From the NCBI GenBank assembly GCA_006538405.1, contig BJKQ01000005.1, forward strand, positions 1,736,001-1,800,000: 64,000 bases of DNA, written 5' to 3'. A model generated the notes under the pieces. That model did not search any database, was not told the origin of the DNA, and was given only the letters and a program-made list of their open reading frames with translations. This document shows, in pieces, positions 23,548 to 35,501 of this stretch (position 1 is its first letter; every line of letters starts with the position of its first letter). Position numbers and translations under genes: made by a program. This stretch comes from Hansfordia pulvinata (Eukaryota > Ascomycota > Sordariomycetes > Xylariales).

Positions 23548-24465
23548 ATGCTGTGCAGAACCATCTTCACATGCGGGCTGGCGATAGCAGCCGCCGCCGC
23601 CGCCGCCCCGGGAAACCCGGCCCGGAGGTCCACCGCGGACCTGCTGGCGACCCTCCCGACGGCCGACAAGGCCAAGGTCCAGGGCGCCCTGCCCGAGGCC
23701 TGCAGGGCGCTGCTGGGACGCGACAACTTCGGCTGCCCAGCGGCTGACGACACCACCCAGGAGCAGCAGCAGAAGCAGCAGCAGCAGCAGTGCATCGCCA
23801 CGGTGCTGTCGACGTGCCAGGCGGACCCCCAGGCGCTTCTGGCCACGGCCAAGGCCTACCTGGCCGCCGCCGCCGCCGACGAGCAGAAGAACAACCCCGA
23901 GGAGGCCAAGAAGAAGAAGGAGGCGTACCGGGCGCAGCTCGGGCGCCTGATACTCTTCGTCGCCGGGGCGCTGCAGGGGCGCCTCGGGTCCGAGGACGTG
24001 CTGGCGCAGGGGAAGGCCCTGGCCGGGCTCGTCGAGGACAGCCCGCCGCTCAGGGAGTTCAGCGGGCTCACCACCACGCCCCGGGGCAAGGAGCTCCTGT
24101 ACGTGTTTGACGACGACGGCGAGGGCGGGGGCAAGAGGGAGCGGCGAGGAGCAGAAGCAGAGGCAGAAGCAGAAGCGGAAGCAGGAACGGCGGAACCAAC
24201 GACGACGACGACGACGACGACCAAGAGGGAATTGGCCAGGGCGAGCAGGCAAAGGGGCGCGCCGCGGAGCGAGACGAGACTGGCAGCCAGGGCGGTCGGC
24301 ATCTCGGACGTCCTCGCCGTCGTCACGGGGCTTCTCGCCAGCCTCATCGTCCCCCTCCTGACCGTCATCTTTGGGGGCATATGGCTCCACTGCACCTCCT
24401 CCGGCGACAAGGTGTTGGACATTTTCAAGCCGAACCGCCAGTTCGACGCCCATGATTGTCCGTAG
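23548..24465 (+). CDS. Hypothetical secreted or single-pass membrane protein
   Basis: This single-exon gene encodes 305 residues and belongs to no family I recognise. The start MLCRTIFTCGLAIAAAAAAA is a plausible signal peptide. Residues about 25-160 form a helical, Ala-rich region with a Gln-rich loop (QEQQQKQQQQQ) and several Cys. An acidic/basic linker follows, with alternating Glu-Ala near 204-215 and eight Thr near 219. A hydrophobic segment near residues 252-282 (VLAVVTGLLASLIVPLLTVI) is a likely membrane span, leaving a short tail with Cys at the end. The ATG at 23548 was chosen because upstream in-frame codons run straight into the GA repeat. The low-complexity tracts suggest fast evolution. 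The function is unknown. Confidence 0.6.
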   Translation: MLCRTIFTCGLAIAAAAAAAPGNPARRSTADLLATLPTADKAKVQGALPEACRALLGRDNFGCPAADDTTQEQQQKQQQQQCIATVLSTCQADPQALLATAKAYLAAAAADEQKNNPEEAKKKKEAYRAQLGRLILFVAGALQGRLGSEDVLAQGKALAGLVEDSPPLREFSGLTTTPRGKELLYVFDDDGEGGGKRERRGAEAEAEAEAEAGTAEPTTTTTTTTKRELARASRQRGAPRSETRLAARAVGISDVLAVVTGLLASLIVPLLTVIFGGIWLHCTSSGDKVLDIFKPNRQFDAHDCP

Positions 24466-24814
24466 GTAGTCTTTCCAAACTTGAGCTGGCCTCGTTACAC
24501 TTTCATACCTGGACACGCGCTCGCGCGGCCATGTCGGGTGCTCTCGTTTGGACGGGTTGAATTGGAATCAGGAGGGGAATGAAGAAAAAAAAAATGGTGC
24601 AGGAGAGTATCTGCTTCTAATGGCATAGCCCGCATGAGGGCGTACTGTGTGCACATCTCACGAAGCTTCCTTGGTAAGAGTGTGCAAATAGCTGTGTTTG
24701 TTTCTATATACAGCAAGACAAGTCAAATATACCAAGCATAATCATCGTGTTATCTACTTAATTTCCTAACAGAGGCATCGACATATAGTACTACAGAAGC
24801 ATACCATGCCTTGG
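24466..24814. other. Convergent 3' intergenic region
   Basis: This 349-bp AT-rich stretch lies between the stop codons of the hypothetical secreted protein (+) and the cyclase-family hydrolase (-). No gene was seen. Confidence 0.55.
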
Positions 24815-26312
24815 CTAGAAGATGGCCACCGCGTTGGGCGGCGAGGCAGCACCGCCCGGGTTCTTTAGGGGCATGCTGGCTAGGAAGAAGCTCCATTTCT
24901 TGACCGACTCGCAGTGCAAGGCCAGCTGCTCGAGGTCGAACAGCTCCCCTATCGGACAGCCCCAACCAGCCAGGAAGATCTCGTGCAGCGACGTCTGCTG
25001 CTTGCAAGCTGTGTCGTGAAGAGTGGTTTGTCAGCTGATCAGGAATCCAAAGCCCCAAAGTCGATGCAAGAGACTAGGAAGAGAGAGGCGAGAGAGAGAA
25101 AGAGAGAAAGGGCACTCACGCCACGCCTCGAAGCTCGGTGTGTCGCTGGCCACGGCGCTGAACCGGCAGTCCCACACCCACTTGGCCACCTCGTCGCCCG
25201 TCTCCAGGCCGGTGAAGTGGGGCGGGCTCGTGGACAGCGCCAGGCGCTCCTCGTCCGTCATGGCGTCAAAGGTCCGGGTGAAGCCGCCGCGGACGAGCAG
25301 GACGTCCCCCGGCCGCAGCGCGGTCCCCTGCTCGGCCAGCGCGGCCCGCACCTCGGACAGCGGGATCGAGTGGCGCTCGAGGCCGCCGCGGTAGACGCCG
25401 TTCCTCAGGGCCCACGAAGCGTGGTCGACGAGGACGCCCCGGCCGCAGATGCCTCCGCGCTCGGCCATGTCTGGGTGTTTTCAGGTCAGGAGAGAGTCCT
25501 TGTGGGCAAGAACAAGAACAGGCACAAGTAACAAGTAGAGCTGGGAAGGGCTGTGTCAGCTTACTTTGCACTCCCAAGACCAAGGAGGACGGGTCGTCGT
25601 GAAAGTCCGTGTTCTTCCTGCCCCCGTAGAAGAGCCCCTCCTGTGCCATGTCAGATCCGTCGCGTACGGACCTCAATCGCGTCGCGTGACTGATGATTGG
25701 AGGATGGACCATGGACGTATGCATACCTTCTGGTAGGCGAAATGGCGAAGACCGTCCCACTGACTACTCGATTGCGTGTTGAGGGTGATCTCCCCGTTGC
25801 CAGCGGTGGTTAGCTGAGGATGGAGGGCAGCTGGGTCAGGTGTCGCCGTGCCGACTCACCACGTCATCATTGGCCACTTTGCCCGGTCGAGCCAAGAGTT
25901 TGCGCTCAAAACATTGCCGCCCGAATGAGGGATTCTTCAGCTTGTCGAGTGGCCAGCTATTAATCCACGGGACAGAATAATTAGCTATCTGTGTTCGCCA
26001 GCTCCAAAGCGATGCGGGCTGGTGGCTTGGCCTGCCGAGTAGAGAGCTTTGATACATACTCAAGCGAGATGCGGACTCCGGTCTGGATCTCGCTGGCGGC
26101 CTGCGCGACGGCCTCCTCTGTCAAATGATTCTGACCACCCTGGATTAGCCCTCTTTGCCAGCCGGACGAACGTGCTCGCGCTCTCTCTCTGCCCGGGAGG
26201 CACCCACCAGCGTGCCCAGCTCGTCATCGTCGCCCCATAAGCCCCAGGCCGAGTACGGCGGGTCTCCCTGGCGGTAAGGCAGGGCTTCAAACGAGGGTCG
26301 GTTCTGCGACAT
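24815..26312 (-). CDS. Cyclase-family metal-dependent hydrolase (kynurenine formamidase-like)
   Basis: This belongs to the 'putative cyclase' superfamily, which includes bacterial kynurenine formamidases and isatin hydrolases; fungal members are mostly uncharacterised. Seven minus-strand exons join in phase: 26312-26208, 26130-26060, 25956-25860, 25813-25727, 25640-25565, 25470-25120 and 25008-24815, giving 326 residues. Hallmarks are WGLWGDDDELGTLNHLTEEA, RISLDWPLDKLKNPSFGRQ, the QSSSQWDGLRHFAYQ motif, GGICGRGVLVDHASWA, RPGDVLLVRGGFTR and SDTPSFEAW. The ending FFLASMPLKNPGGAASPPNA is typical of the fungal branch. The gene is divergent from a Dal5-type permease across 713 bp, an arrangement that suggests joint control of uptake and hydrolysis. 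A role in kynurenine or another amide/lactone catabolism is inference. Confidence 0.9.
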
Positions 26313-27025
26313 GGCCGAGATGCGTGTCGACGTGGACTGGCTGCCTTGTTCCTGGTTCTTGCCGGTTGTCTGCTTGGCAGCCTCCGCGTTTACCTGCAGT
26401 CCGCCTGGGGGGTGGTGCAGGGTCCGTGTAATAAGCTGTGAGGGCCACGATGGCGCCGGGAGCTAGGTGAGGTGCTAGGTCGGGCAGGCAACTAGCCAGT
26501 CTGGCGACGGGGTCGGTCACCACGGCAGACGCCGGCGTGCCTCGGCTTTCTCTCCGGTGGGAGCCCCGCGTGCCCGCTTCCCCACACCGGGCGTGCCCAC
26601 CCGCCGTTGACTCCGCACTGCGACAAGGCCCCAGCATGCAGCCGGGCAAGGTTCGCGAGGTAGTGGATATGGGCTGGGGAAACCACACCTACCTTAAGGC
26701 AAGCAGGTCAGGAGCATCGGCTTGCGGGTATCGCCAGATATGCGTCTGGCCCCGGTTCAGCCTTGGCACAACTCTCCGGGGTCCACAGAGCGTCCAGCAG
26801 CCTCCGCTTGCCAGTCGTCGGACATGCTCCGATTCGCAGGCCCCTGACCTGGCTCTGGACGCCGTGCTGGCCCCGGCCGACTGCTGCCTGTGTGCGTCGT
26901 AGTATTTATCTTCCCCGGATTCCTTGGCTCTTGGCGTTGGGTGTCAAGTCGAGTGTCACGTCAACCAACAGACGTACCCCAGCTTCATCGGCATTGCTGC
27001 CAGCCTTGGCCCATACGCAGCGGCG
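26313..27025. other. Bidirectional promoter region, cyclase / permease
   Basis: This 713-bp stretch separates the divergent starts of the cyclase-family hydrolase and the second Dal5-type permease. Frames extending upstream from either gene are open in part but look non-coding. No shared operator was identified by eye. Confidence 0.5.
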
Positions 27026-28881
27026 ATGGACGTCGACAAGGACTCCCAGCTCGAGAAGAGCGACCCTGTTGCCCACTCGGAGACAGCCGACGCCCACCCA
27101 GATGGAGACTATCACACCATCTCTTTGGGCTTCATCTCCAAGGATGCCGAATGGCATGCTTACAAGACTCGCCGGCTCCTCTGGAAGGTCGATCTCAGAC
27201 TGCTGCCATGGTGAGGATGGTCCCCAGGCTTGGGCAGAAACGTTGCCCGGCACGCTGCTGATCCGTAGTCCAGGCTGGTGTTGATGTACACGACCAACTT
27301 CTTGGACAGAACCGCTTTGGCCCAGGCGCGGCTGGGCACTCTTGAGGCCGATCTGAAGCTCCAAGGCGTCGACTTCAATATCATCACATCTGTTCTCTTC
27401 ATTGTCAGTAGCTCCGGACACCCTCGCACTTACCTCAACTCAGAAACTAATCTTGACTCCTCCTCCAGGGCTACATTCTGTTCCAGCTCCCTTCCAACAT
27501 CCTGCTTACCAAGGTTCGACCTTCATTGTACCTTTGCTCCATGATGGCTATATGGTAAGGGGATCTCTCCCACCGGCCCGCAAGACTCGAAGACTCTGAC
27601 TGAGTGGACAGGGGGATGATCTCGTCTTGCCAAGCCGCAACGCATACTTTTGCTGGCGAGCTTGTCTGCAGACTGTTCCTTGGCGCGGCAGAAGCACCCT
27701 TCTTCTCGTGAGTTTACGTTCAACGTCCTGCGCAGAAATGGTGACCGGCAAAAGTCTGACTCGAGCCCAGGGGCGCCATCTTCCTCATGTCTTCCTGGTA
27801 CCGTGCATCCGAGTTGACCCATCGAATCGCCATCCTGTATGCTGGCGTGGCCCTCGCCAACATGTTGTAAGTTCCCTCAGGACGAAACACCCAGCTTCCA
27901 CGCTCCGCCCACCGCCATTTTCTGGGTCAGAGCCAACGTTTTCTCTTGGTTGTTTCCTTCTCTGACGTCCACCTTCCATGCAGCGGCGGTTTGATTGCGG
28001 CCGGGGTCCTCTCCAACCTCAACCCGGCCCACGGGCTCGCGGGCTGGCGCTGGCTCTTCGTGATTGAGGGCTGCGCAACGGTGGGCATCGCCCTGGTGGC
28101 AATGTTCTTCATGCCCGACTTCCCCAACTCGACGCGCTGGCTCAGCCGCGAGGAGCAGGTCTACGCCGAGTGGCGGCTGGCGCAGGACGTCGTGGGCGAG
28201 CGCGACGACCGCGACGCCGTGACTCCCGCCCAGGCCCTCCGCATGGCCTTCTCCGACTGGCGCCTCTACCTCTTCATGCTCATGCACCACGCCAACCTGC
28301 TCGCGCAGTCCTTCACCTACTTCTTCCCCACCATCGTCAAGCTGCTGGGCTTCGGCAACACCGAGACCCTCTTCCTGACCGTCCCCGTCTGGTTCGCCAC
28401 CCTGCTGGCCGCCCTGGCCGTCTCGTGGAGCAGCTCGCGCACCCAGGAGCGCGCCTTTCACATCGCCGCCTGCATGCTGGTCGGCGCCGTGGGCAACATC
28501 GTCGTCATCACCACGAGCGGCGTCGGCCCCCGGTTCCTCGCCATGTTCCTCATGCCCGTGGGCGTTCTACCCGCCTTCCAGATCATCCTGGCCTGGATCA
28601 CGTCGTCCTTCCCTCGTCCCCTGTCCAAGCGCGCCGTCGTCGTCGCGGCTTCGGGCATGTTCGGCAACCTGTCCTCCGTCTACGGGTCCTACATGTACCC
28701 CGCGACGGACGGGCCCCAGTACATCCCCGCGGGCATAGGCCTGGCCTGCGTCTGCGTATTCTGCGCTGCCATGGCGGTTGTGATCCGATTCGTTCTGGGC
28801 CGGGAGAACAGGAAGCTCGAGGCGGGGGATTTCGGGGGCACCCGGGCTGGCTTGCCTGAGGGATACCGGTACATCAGATGA
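27026..28881 (+). CDS. MFS permease of the allantoate/nicotinate (Dal5/Tna1) family, copy 2
   Basis: This is a second anion symporter-type MFS permease, paralogous to the one at 16.9 kb. Six exons, 27026-27210, 27274-27403, 27469-27554, 27612-27707, 27771-27866 and 27984-28881, give 496 residues in continuous phase. Features include KVDLRLLPWLVLMYTTNFLD, FQLPSNILLTKVRPSLYLCS, CRLFLGAAEAPFFSGAIFLM, ALANMFGGLIAAGVLSNLNP and MAFSDWRLYLFMLMHHANLL. The donor of intron 2 is GTCAGT, weaker than usual. An in-frame ATG lies upstream at 26924, but the residues it adds do not fit the family N-terminus. The long last exon, compared with the many introns of copy 1, indicates independent intron loss or gain. 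It probably imports the substrate or product of the divergent hydrolase; this is inference. Confidence 0.9.
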
Positions 28882-29898
28882 GGGTTCGGCCGTGGAGGAA
28901 GAAGTATATATAGGACGGATTCCCAAAGATAGCGAGGGTTTTGGTCTGGACTGCCCGGCTTGAAGCCCCTTTCCGTGCTCAGCATGGCAATAATATCGAT
29001 TCAGTGAATGAACTTGGTATTCGCGCGGCCGATTGCATGTCCATACCCAACCATTCGGAAGGTCTCCGGCTCAAGGTGGTGTCATCTCGTTTCCGATTGT
29101 TGCCATGACAGGCCGTACGTAGCCAAATGCCGCACACCAGCTCTGCAAGCAAAGGTGATTCAAGTCTTTGGGTCAATGAAGAAATGAGGCAATCAGATGA
29201 TATTGAGATGCAGAGGAGCTGGAGGCCACAGCTACGAGTGGAGTACGTACTGCCCAAGGGGGCACTGAGCACTGTTCGCACCTCTTAGCTGGCGCCAGCA
29301 ACAGGAAGGAGCGATGGTTGCCCGGCCAATGCGTCTACCTGCCCCAGCGCCCTTCGACCAGGGGCGCTAACGCTGGCGGCCTTGGAAGTTTGTACCGAGA
29401 AGTATCTAGCGTCCTTGTGTGTGTCGGGCGCCAGGGTGAATCTTCACAAGAAATACCCCATGCTGTCAGTAAGGTACATCTAGCTTGGCGAGATATCGCC
29501 CACGTCATTCTTCACATCGGTACATCTGCAATTGCGATGGGCCTCACCGTATTGGATTCATCCCACACGCAATTGGCCCTCTGCCGAGTCCATCTCACAC
29601 TTAACCCCATGATCAGTATTCACAGCTTCCTGTATCCCTGAACCCTTACCAGCTACTTACTTAGTGTGACCAGAGAAGGCATCACTTAAGCATTACATCG
29701 CCATCAGACACGCACTCTCTCGGACACGAGGACACGAGGTTCCCCACGCATTAGTCACCACCAGCCTTTCAGGCCCATCGCATAACATCTGGAGGGGCAA
29801 CACAACTGCTGCGAGAACAAGGGTAACGGCCCCAGCGTGTACCAAGAAACAGCCATAACAGCCCAATCCCCAGAGCTACACTCCTCCCCTCCACAGCC
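28882..29898. other. Intergenic region, permease to CDM1
   Basis: This 1.02-kb stretch marks the edge between the accessory island and conserved genes. No gene, RNA or repeat was recognised. Confidence 0.5.
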
Positions 29899-30664
29899 AT
29901 GCCCAGCACCCGCCGCAGCGCCAGCGGCAACGCCGCCTCCGGCGCCCGGGGCAAGCAGTCCACGTTGTCCTTCAACCACCGCGTGACAAAGTCCGTCGCC
30001 CGCCCCAAGGACCAGAAGAGCGCCCTCTCGCCGGCCGCCGTCGCCAAGAAGCTGTCAGAGGATGAAGCCGAGGCGGCGGCGCCACCCGCCGTCGCCGTTG
30101 TCGTGAACAACGACGACGAGGACGAGGAGGCCGACGTCGATGACGGCAAGAGCAGCAACAACGAGGTAGCGGCGGCGGCGGCGGTAGACCCCCAGGAGCT
30201 GGAGCGCGAGCGCGCCGAGTCCGCCGCGCGGTCCCGCGCCGACCAGGTCAGCGACAGGCAGATCGAAAAGTACTGGCGTGCGCTGGAGGGCGAGCGCCGC
30301 ACGCGCCGCCTGCATCAGGACGACCTCGGCCTGGCCGAGAAGGTGCTTCGGTACTGGGATGTCAGCTCGCAGTATGGCGTAAGTTTCCCAGTCTCCAACT
30401 TTCTACCGGAGAGGGTCCCCGTACACAACGGCATGCCCTGGCTTGAATTTTCTCCTCTTTTGCTATAATGGGGGGGGAAAAAACTGACGTGGTCTCTTGC
30501 AGCCTTGCGTGGGTGTCACGCGCTTGAGGCGATGGCAACGCGCCGACAGGCTAGGCCTCGAGCCGCCCATCGAGGTCCTGGCTGTCCTGCAGCAGCAGGA
30601 GCGTGCTGGGACCAAGGGCCTCGAGCGCGCCCACATGGACGAAATCCTCAATTCGACAGTTTGA
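29899..30664 (+). CDS. CDM1: DNA polymerase delta small subunit (Cdm1/POLD4)
   Basis: This is the smallest, stabilising subunit of replicative DNA polymerase delta in the nucleus. Exons are 29899-30378 and 30503-30664, giving 213 residues. Residues 20-26 read QSTLSFN within GKQSTLSFNHRVTK, a PCNA-interaction-like motif at the expected N-terminal position. A low-complexity, acidic and Ala-rich middle follows. The conserved C-terminal core is QIEKYWRALEGERRTRRLHQ and EKVLRYWDVSSQYGPCVGVT, followed by RLRRWQRADRLGLEPPIEVL, which is characteristic of POLD4/Cdm1 and spans the splice site. The gene is convergent with QNG1. Confidence 0.9.
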
Positions 30665-31072
30665 GTTGAGTTGCTTCGAGTCCCGGGGCGGCTTGACGGC
30701 TTTTTGAGGTTTAAGTTATCGGCTCGGAATTTCGAAACTGGCTTTGGGAATGGCACAACATGATAGATGTACGAACAAGGCAGTACGGTGCATGCGTCAG
30801 TCGGGCAGCTTATGCTACGCACCTACCCGCATCTATCCGGTCATGACGAGAGAGGGCCATGGACAACAATCTGTTTTCAGGACGGCGCAGGGGAGTTTAG
30901 AGTACGGATTTGCCGAAACAGCGCTTTGACAGACCACTTCATGGGTTTTTAGGCCTTTGTTGAACGGCAGATACAATACGATGAGATGATTCGACTATAT
31001 GAAAGCACAGAATCGCGTTACTTTGCATACTGTTCTATCCCACGTCTCAAATGCCATGATGGGTGGCCTCAT
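30665..31072. other. Convergent 3' intergenic region
   Basis: This 408-bp AT-rich stretch separates the stop codons of CDM1 (+) and QNG1 (-). No gene was recognised. Confidence 0.55.
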
Positions 31073-32557
31073 CTAATAGTATATGCTTCTCGTCCGGTGA
31101 TGAGGCATTGTTTCTTTGCCTTCCGCCTCGAGTTTCTTCATGGTATCATACAAGAAGAAGTCGATCAGGATGGCGTTCACCTTTGTTCCGGGATGCTGGC
31201 GCTGGATCTCGCGCTTGATCAACTCGACACACCAGATGCTCGCGGCTGCATGGCTCATGTCAGTAGCATTTCGGCGGGACGACGATGCCGGCACTCACCC
31301 CGAATCTGGACCTCCCAGCGCGTGCCGCTCTCCAAGATCTCGCCCCCGGTGATCCTGGCCTGCAAGGGCGGGCTGTAGCCGATGCAGCCCAGGCTCGTGA
31401 GTACCTGAGGGACGCGGTAGTCGGCGAACATGGTCAGCTTGTCAATGTCGCGGAACGCGCCCCAGGCCCTGCCGTCGAAGCAGGCCCACAGGTCGGCGAC
31501 CAAGATCTGCGCGCGCTTTAGCAGCCGCACCGGCCGGCGCCGCCCCTGGACGGTGAACTCGTCGCGGAAGCTGGGGAAGTCGCGCGCGAGCAGGTTGACG
31601 AGGCCCGCGGCCGAGCCCTCGGCCGCCTCGATGCAGTCGACGAAGCTGCAGTTGTATCTCTGTTGCGCGGGCGTTAACGAGACGTTTTCGCCGCCTGTTG
31701 TCGTGCCGTGGCATAGCCCGCCCCGCTGGGCCGGAGCTTCAAAGGATATGGGGTGCTCACCTCGTAAAGCACCTGGGCGGCCTCGCGCAGGACGGCCAGA
31801 CGCTCCTCCAGCATGGGCATCTCCTCATCGGTGCACGACCTGAAGACGTGCCTGAGCGAATCGAGGGTACACGCATCCCGGTTATGCCAATAATGCGGAT
31901 CGGTGATGGGTATGTCTTATCAGTCATTGACTGCGAATCAGCGCGCGTGTGAGTGTAAGCTGGGTCGAATAGGGGTGTGAAGAAGAGGCCAGCCTGCCGC
32001 TCTACCCAGCACGGTGACAGGGACCACTCGCCATCTACCCGGACCTGACGTCTTTGTCCGTCACTGGAATAGGTAGAAGAAGAGCGAGAGCGCCCAATGT
32101 CGTCCATGCGGAGTACGAGCAGTCAGGTGCTTGACGGTCACCCACCTTCTTCGAGGGCGCGCTGCAGGGCGGCGACGAGGCTGCCGTAGCCGGTCCATTT
32201 CGTGCCGCGATAGTCGACGGCGAACCGATCCTGGTCGTCGCGGGCGGACCAGAAGGAGAAGTTGAGCAGATCCATGGTGAATATGAAGGCGACGGCAGCC
32301 TCGTCCTGGGACTTTGGGTGCATCTCGTGGTCGTGCCAGTTGGCGGTGGAGTAGGCCTTGTCCTGCATCTGCTGGTGGACGAGGGCGGCGGCATTCTTGG
32401 TGGCGCGCATGTCGAGCATGACGTCGATGGCCTCGTCGCAGACATGCTCGGCGCCCTCGAGAACGCCCGTCTCGGGCTCTGTGTTGACCTTGACGGGGCC
32501 CTGGAGATGCTGCCTCAGCAGGGCGAGGAGCTCGGGGTCGGCTTCGTCGTCCGACAT
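31073..32557 (-). CDS. QNG1: Queuosine 5'-phosphate N-glycosylase (queuosine salvage, DUF2419)
   Basis: Members of this family release queuine from queuosine 5'-phosphate so the base can be inserted into tRNA anticodons. Minus-strand exons are 32557-32146, 31915-31761, 31659-31299 and 31245-31073, giving 366 residues. Family signatures are WHDHEMHPKSQDEAAVAFIF, FTMDLLNFSFWSARDD, YRGTKWTGYGSLVAALQRAL, IPITDPHYWHNRDACTLDSL, YNCSFVDCIEAAEGSAAGLV and MFADYRVPQVLTSLGCIGYS. The C-terminal part WCVELIKREIQRQHPGTKVN ends with DFFLYDTMKKLE, as in orthologues. Intron 1 is long (230 nt) with donor GTGGGT. Fungi make no queuine, so this enzyme implies salvage of environmental queuine. The gene is divergent from UBA2. 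Confidence 0.93.
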
Positions 32558-35501
32558 GATGTGCTTTTGCTTGCCGGTCGGGGCGGCACGGACGGATCGC
32601 TGGAATTGATTGAATGCTTTCTTTCAGGATGGCTAAGAGCACCTTGTCCAGGGTGCGAAGTTGCTTGCAGCGTGAAGCTGCTTGCAGCTTGCTTTTCCCG
32701 GATGCGAGGCCGTTGAACGTCTGAGGCTGGCCTGCGGTGTCGGCGGGCGGCTCAGGGGCGGCGGGGCTGCACGCTGCACGCTGCACCACTCCGCTGTCAC
32801 CGCCCTACAGCGTCGGGTACCGTACTACTAGTACAAGGCCCATCCTCTAATGGCTGCCGTTTCTCCCAGACATACTGCATCCGGGGCTCCAGAACATCCA
32901 GCATTGCATCGCGCCCAATGATCACTCGTTGAAGTGGTATCGGACTGTCATTGCGCAACGTGCGATTCTACCCAAGCACGACCAAAGTTCGAGATGATCG
33001 AGCATTGGCTCATCAGCTCACCTGGGTACTTGAGTACCTCTTACCAGTGGCCGCCAGCCCGGTCATCGGAGTGCCAGGACTCGTACGAATCAGCAAAGTC
33101 GATCCGCGCTGCCGGGCGTGCTGCGGCAAGAGAAACGAAGCCTTGTTTCCTGTTCGGACGGGTACTCGTACGGGTAGATCTCTGCTCGTGTTTGCCCATG
33201 TGCTTGTATTCGTACTCCGCTTTGGTCGACTGAAATAACGTCACGGGCTACCAACCTTGGAAGGACAGCAGCGAGAGCAGACGCTGATATGTAAGAGGCA
33301 AAGGGCACTCGTGCGAGAAGTCGCCGTTGGCGCCCGTGGGATGGATTGCTCAAGGGGTAACACTGCAATCCATTGGTCCGGAGTTTGTTCCCGCACAACA
33401 GGAGGCCCACTGTGTCCCTCGCAGACGAGAGCGCAGCACGCCGGGAGGTAGCATCCAGAATGATACGCACGGTGATGCCGAACTTCAAAGCCTGCCCGCC
33501 ACCATGGAGCACCACAGGAACGTGGGTACGCGTACGAGCACTCGCACCCCTCGCCACCGCACGAGTACGTACCTAAGTACCTTTGTGCTCCGTCGCTCCC
33601 GTTCGGGTGCTAGGTCGCCGGCACCTTTGGGCCATGCAGGGTCTGACCTCATAAGCACGGGTTGCTGCGAGGGAACTGGGCCTGACATTCTGCCATCACA
33701 CCGGGGGGTGATCTTGTTGTCGAACAAAGCCGGGGTCGGCATGCCGCCGGCAGCCGGGCCCAGTCCTACTGCTCCGGTGCCAGTGCTCGTTCAATCTAAG
33801 AAACCTATCTACCAGATATGTAGAAGTACTGAGCTCCTGTTTGAGAAGTGCCCCCACATTGCCCTCGGATTCAGAGTAGCGTCCAGCGCTCCACCGAGCC
33901 GGCTCGGGTACGGCGCACTACTTGAAAGGGTCCTCATCTGCAGTACCGAGCTCGAGGAAGCTTGACCCAACTGCGCAGTCCAAAGCATGCTCGTCTTGCT
34001 CAATGTCGGCGACGGTCCGCTGTATCGCGTCTTCAACCTCCGAATAGGCCTCCTATAGCGCGTCTTTGCATTCAACGAGATTACCTAAGTATGCTCATCA
34101 AGGTCCTCGTTACGCGGAAGTCAAGAGAATCCCCGTGCTCATAAGAAACGGGGCCTCGGTAGGTACATTCTCGGTCGAGCTCTGGAGTCTCTGAAGGTCT
34201 CCAGTCAGTGGGGGAGAAGTACTCGCAGATGGTGCTCCAATGTCCGCTATGTTGATCGATTGTCTAATGTACCTAGCCTACCGGGGGCTGTCGGTACCGG
34301 GCGCGAGCATTCCGACAGGCTGCGGCGCCGGGGCCTGCGCTAGCTGCTGGGCCGTGGCACATGGATCTCCAGTTCGAGAGGCGCCCCGGCTGCTAAAGAC
34401 GCGGTGGCGTGAGTGCAATGAATCCACATGATGGGTGGCTCGACCCAGCCGGGACACGCGCGCGACTCGACGAATAACAGTACGTACCCTAGAGGCCTCG
34501 TCGTGCTGAAGGGAGCCGAAGGATGATGTGAGGTTACTCTCGTCCCGAGACGAGCACCACTGCGTACCATGTGAGTACTGTCTAGCTAACACTACATTGA
34601 CCATGGCGGCGAGCGCACTTCTTCCAAGGTAGCGTCAGACAGAATCCGCTTGGAGTACTAAAGCTGGACTCATGCAGACTCGCGCAGTACCTACTCGTCA
34701 CGCCGTTCGCCCTCAGCTGCGTCTGTGCCTGTCGCCTCATTACCTACGAGTACCTGCCCTGCCACCTGCGTCTTGCTCACGCGTTTGGCTGAGGCGGCCT
34801 TCGTCATCGTCGGCTTTTCTCGTGTCGCCCGTCTTGTTGCTTCGCCGTCAACTTGGACCTATATTCCCCCCTCACGGCACCGCTTACGTTCCCAGCTCGG
34901 CTTCAAGCTGCACATCCTTGTTCTCACCGTCCTTCTACACTCAAGGCCTCGCTTCTCAGGCGTCGCCCAACACAGCATCCTGTCTTGGTTTTCCAGGTAC
35001 ACCAAACTGCACGCAGAGCAAGGTACCTGCGAGCATTCGTCTACCTGCCAACGCGACTGGCCGGCCTGTCATTAGTCTAGTAATTCTTTTCCGCTTTGTT
35101 CGGCCCTCACTGGATTGGATATCCAGACTCGACCTCGAAGTGTCGCGCTGCGAGCCTCCTGCCCCTCGACTCTGGCACTTACAAGCGCACGCTCTGCGCC
35201 AACCGCCCTCCGAAGCCGACTCTCCCACACAACTCGCCACGCCAACCGAACCTGGCGCCCTGCTTGCATGCTTGCCTGGGTTCCGACATCAGAGTACCTA
35301 AGCCAGCCTACCAGCGTTTGCGCGCAACCGCACCACACCGCACCGCATCGCCATCGCAGCTCGCCTCCCCGTCCAGTGCACGCGTGCATGTGAATCGCGT
35401 TCTCGCGTTCTCGCTGCCTCGCCTCGCCTCGCCTCGCTTCCTCCAACGCCGATGACTTGGCCCACCGCTCTTGCCTGACACGATCCCAGAAACTTGTCAC
35501 C
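32558..35501. other. Long divergent intergenic region, QNG1 / UBA2
   Basis: This 2.9-kb stretch between divergent starts shows no protein-like frame. It contains several GTAC-rich and TACGAGTA-type elements (for example 33162-33171, 33561-33573 and 34745-34753). The last 600 bp are C-rich and probably form the UBA2 promoter and 5' UTR. Confidence 0.5.
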
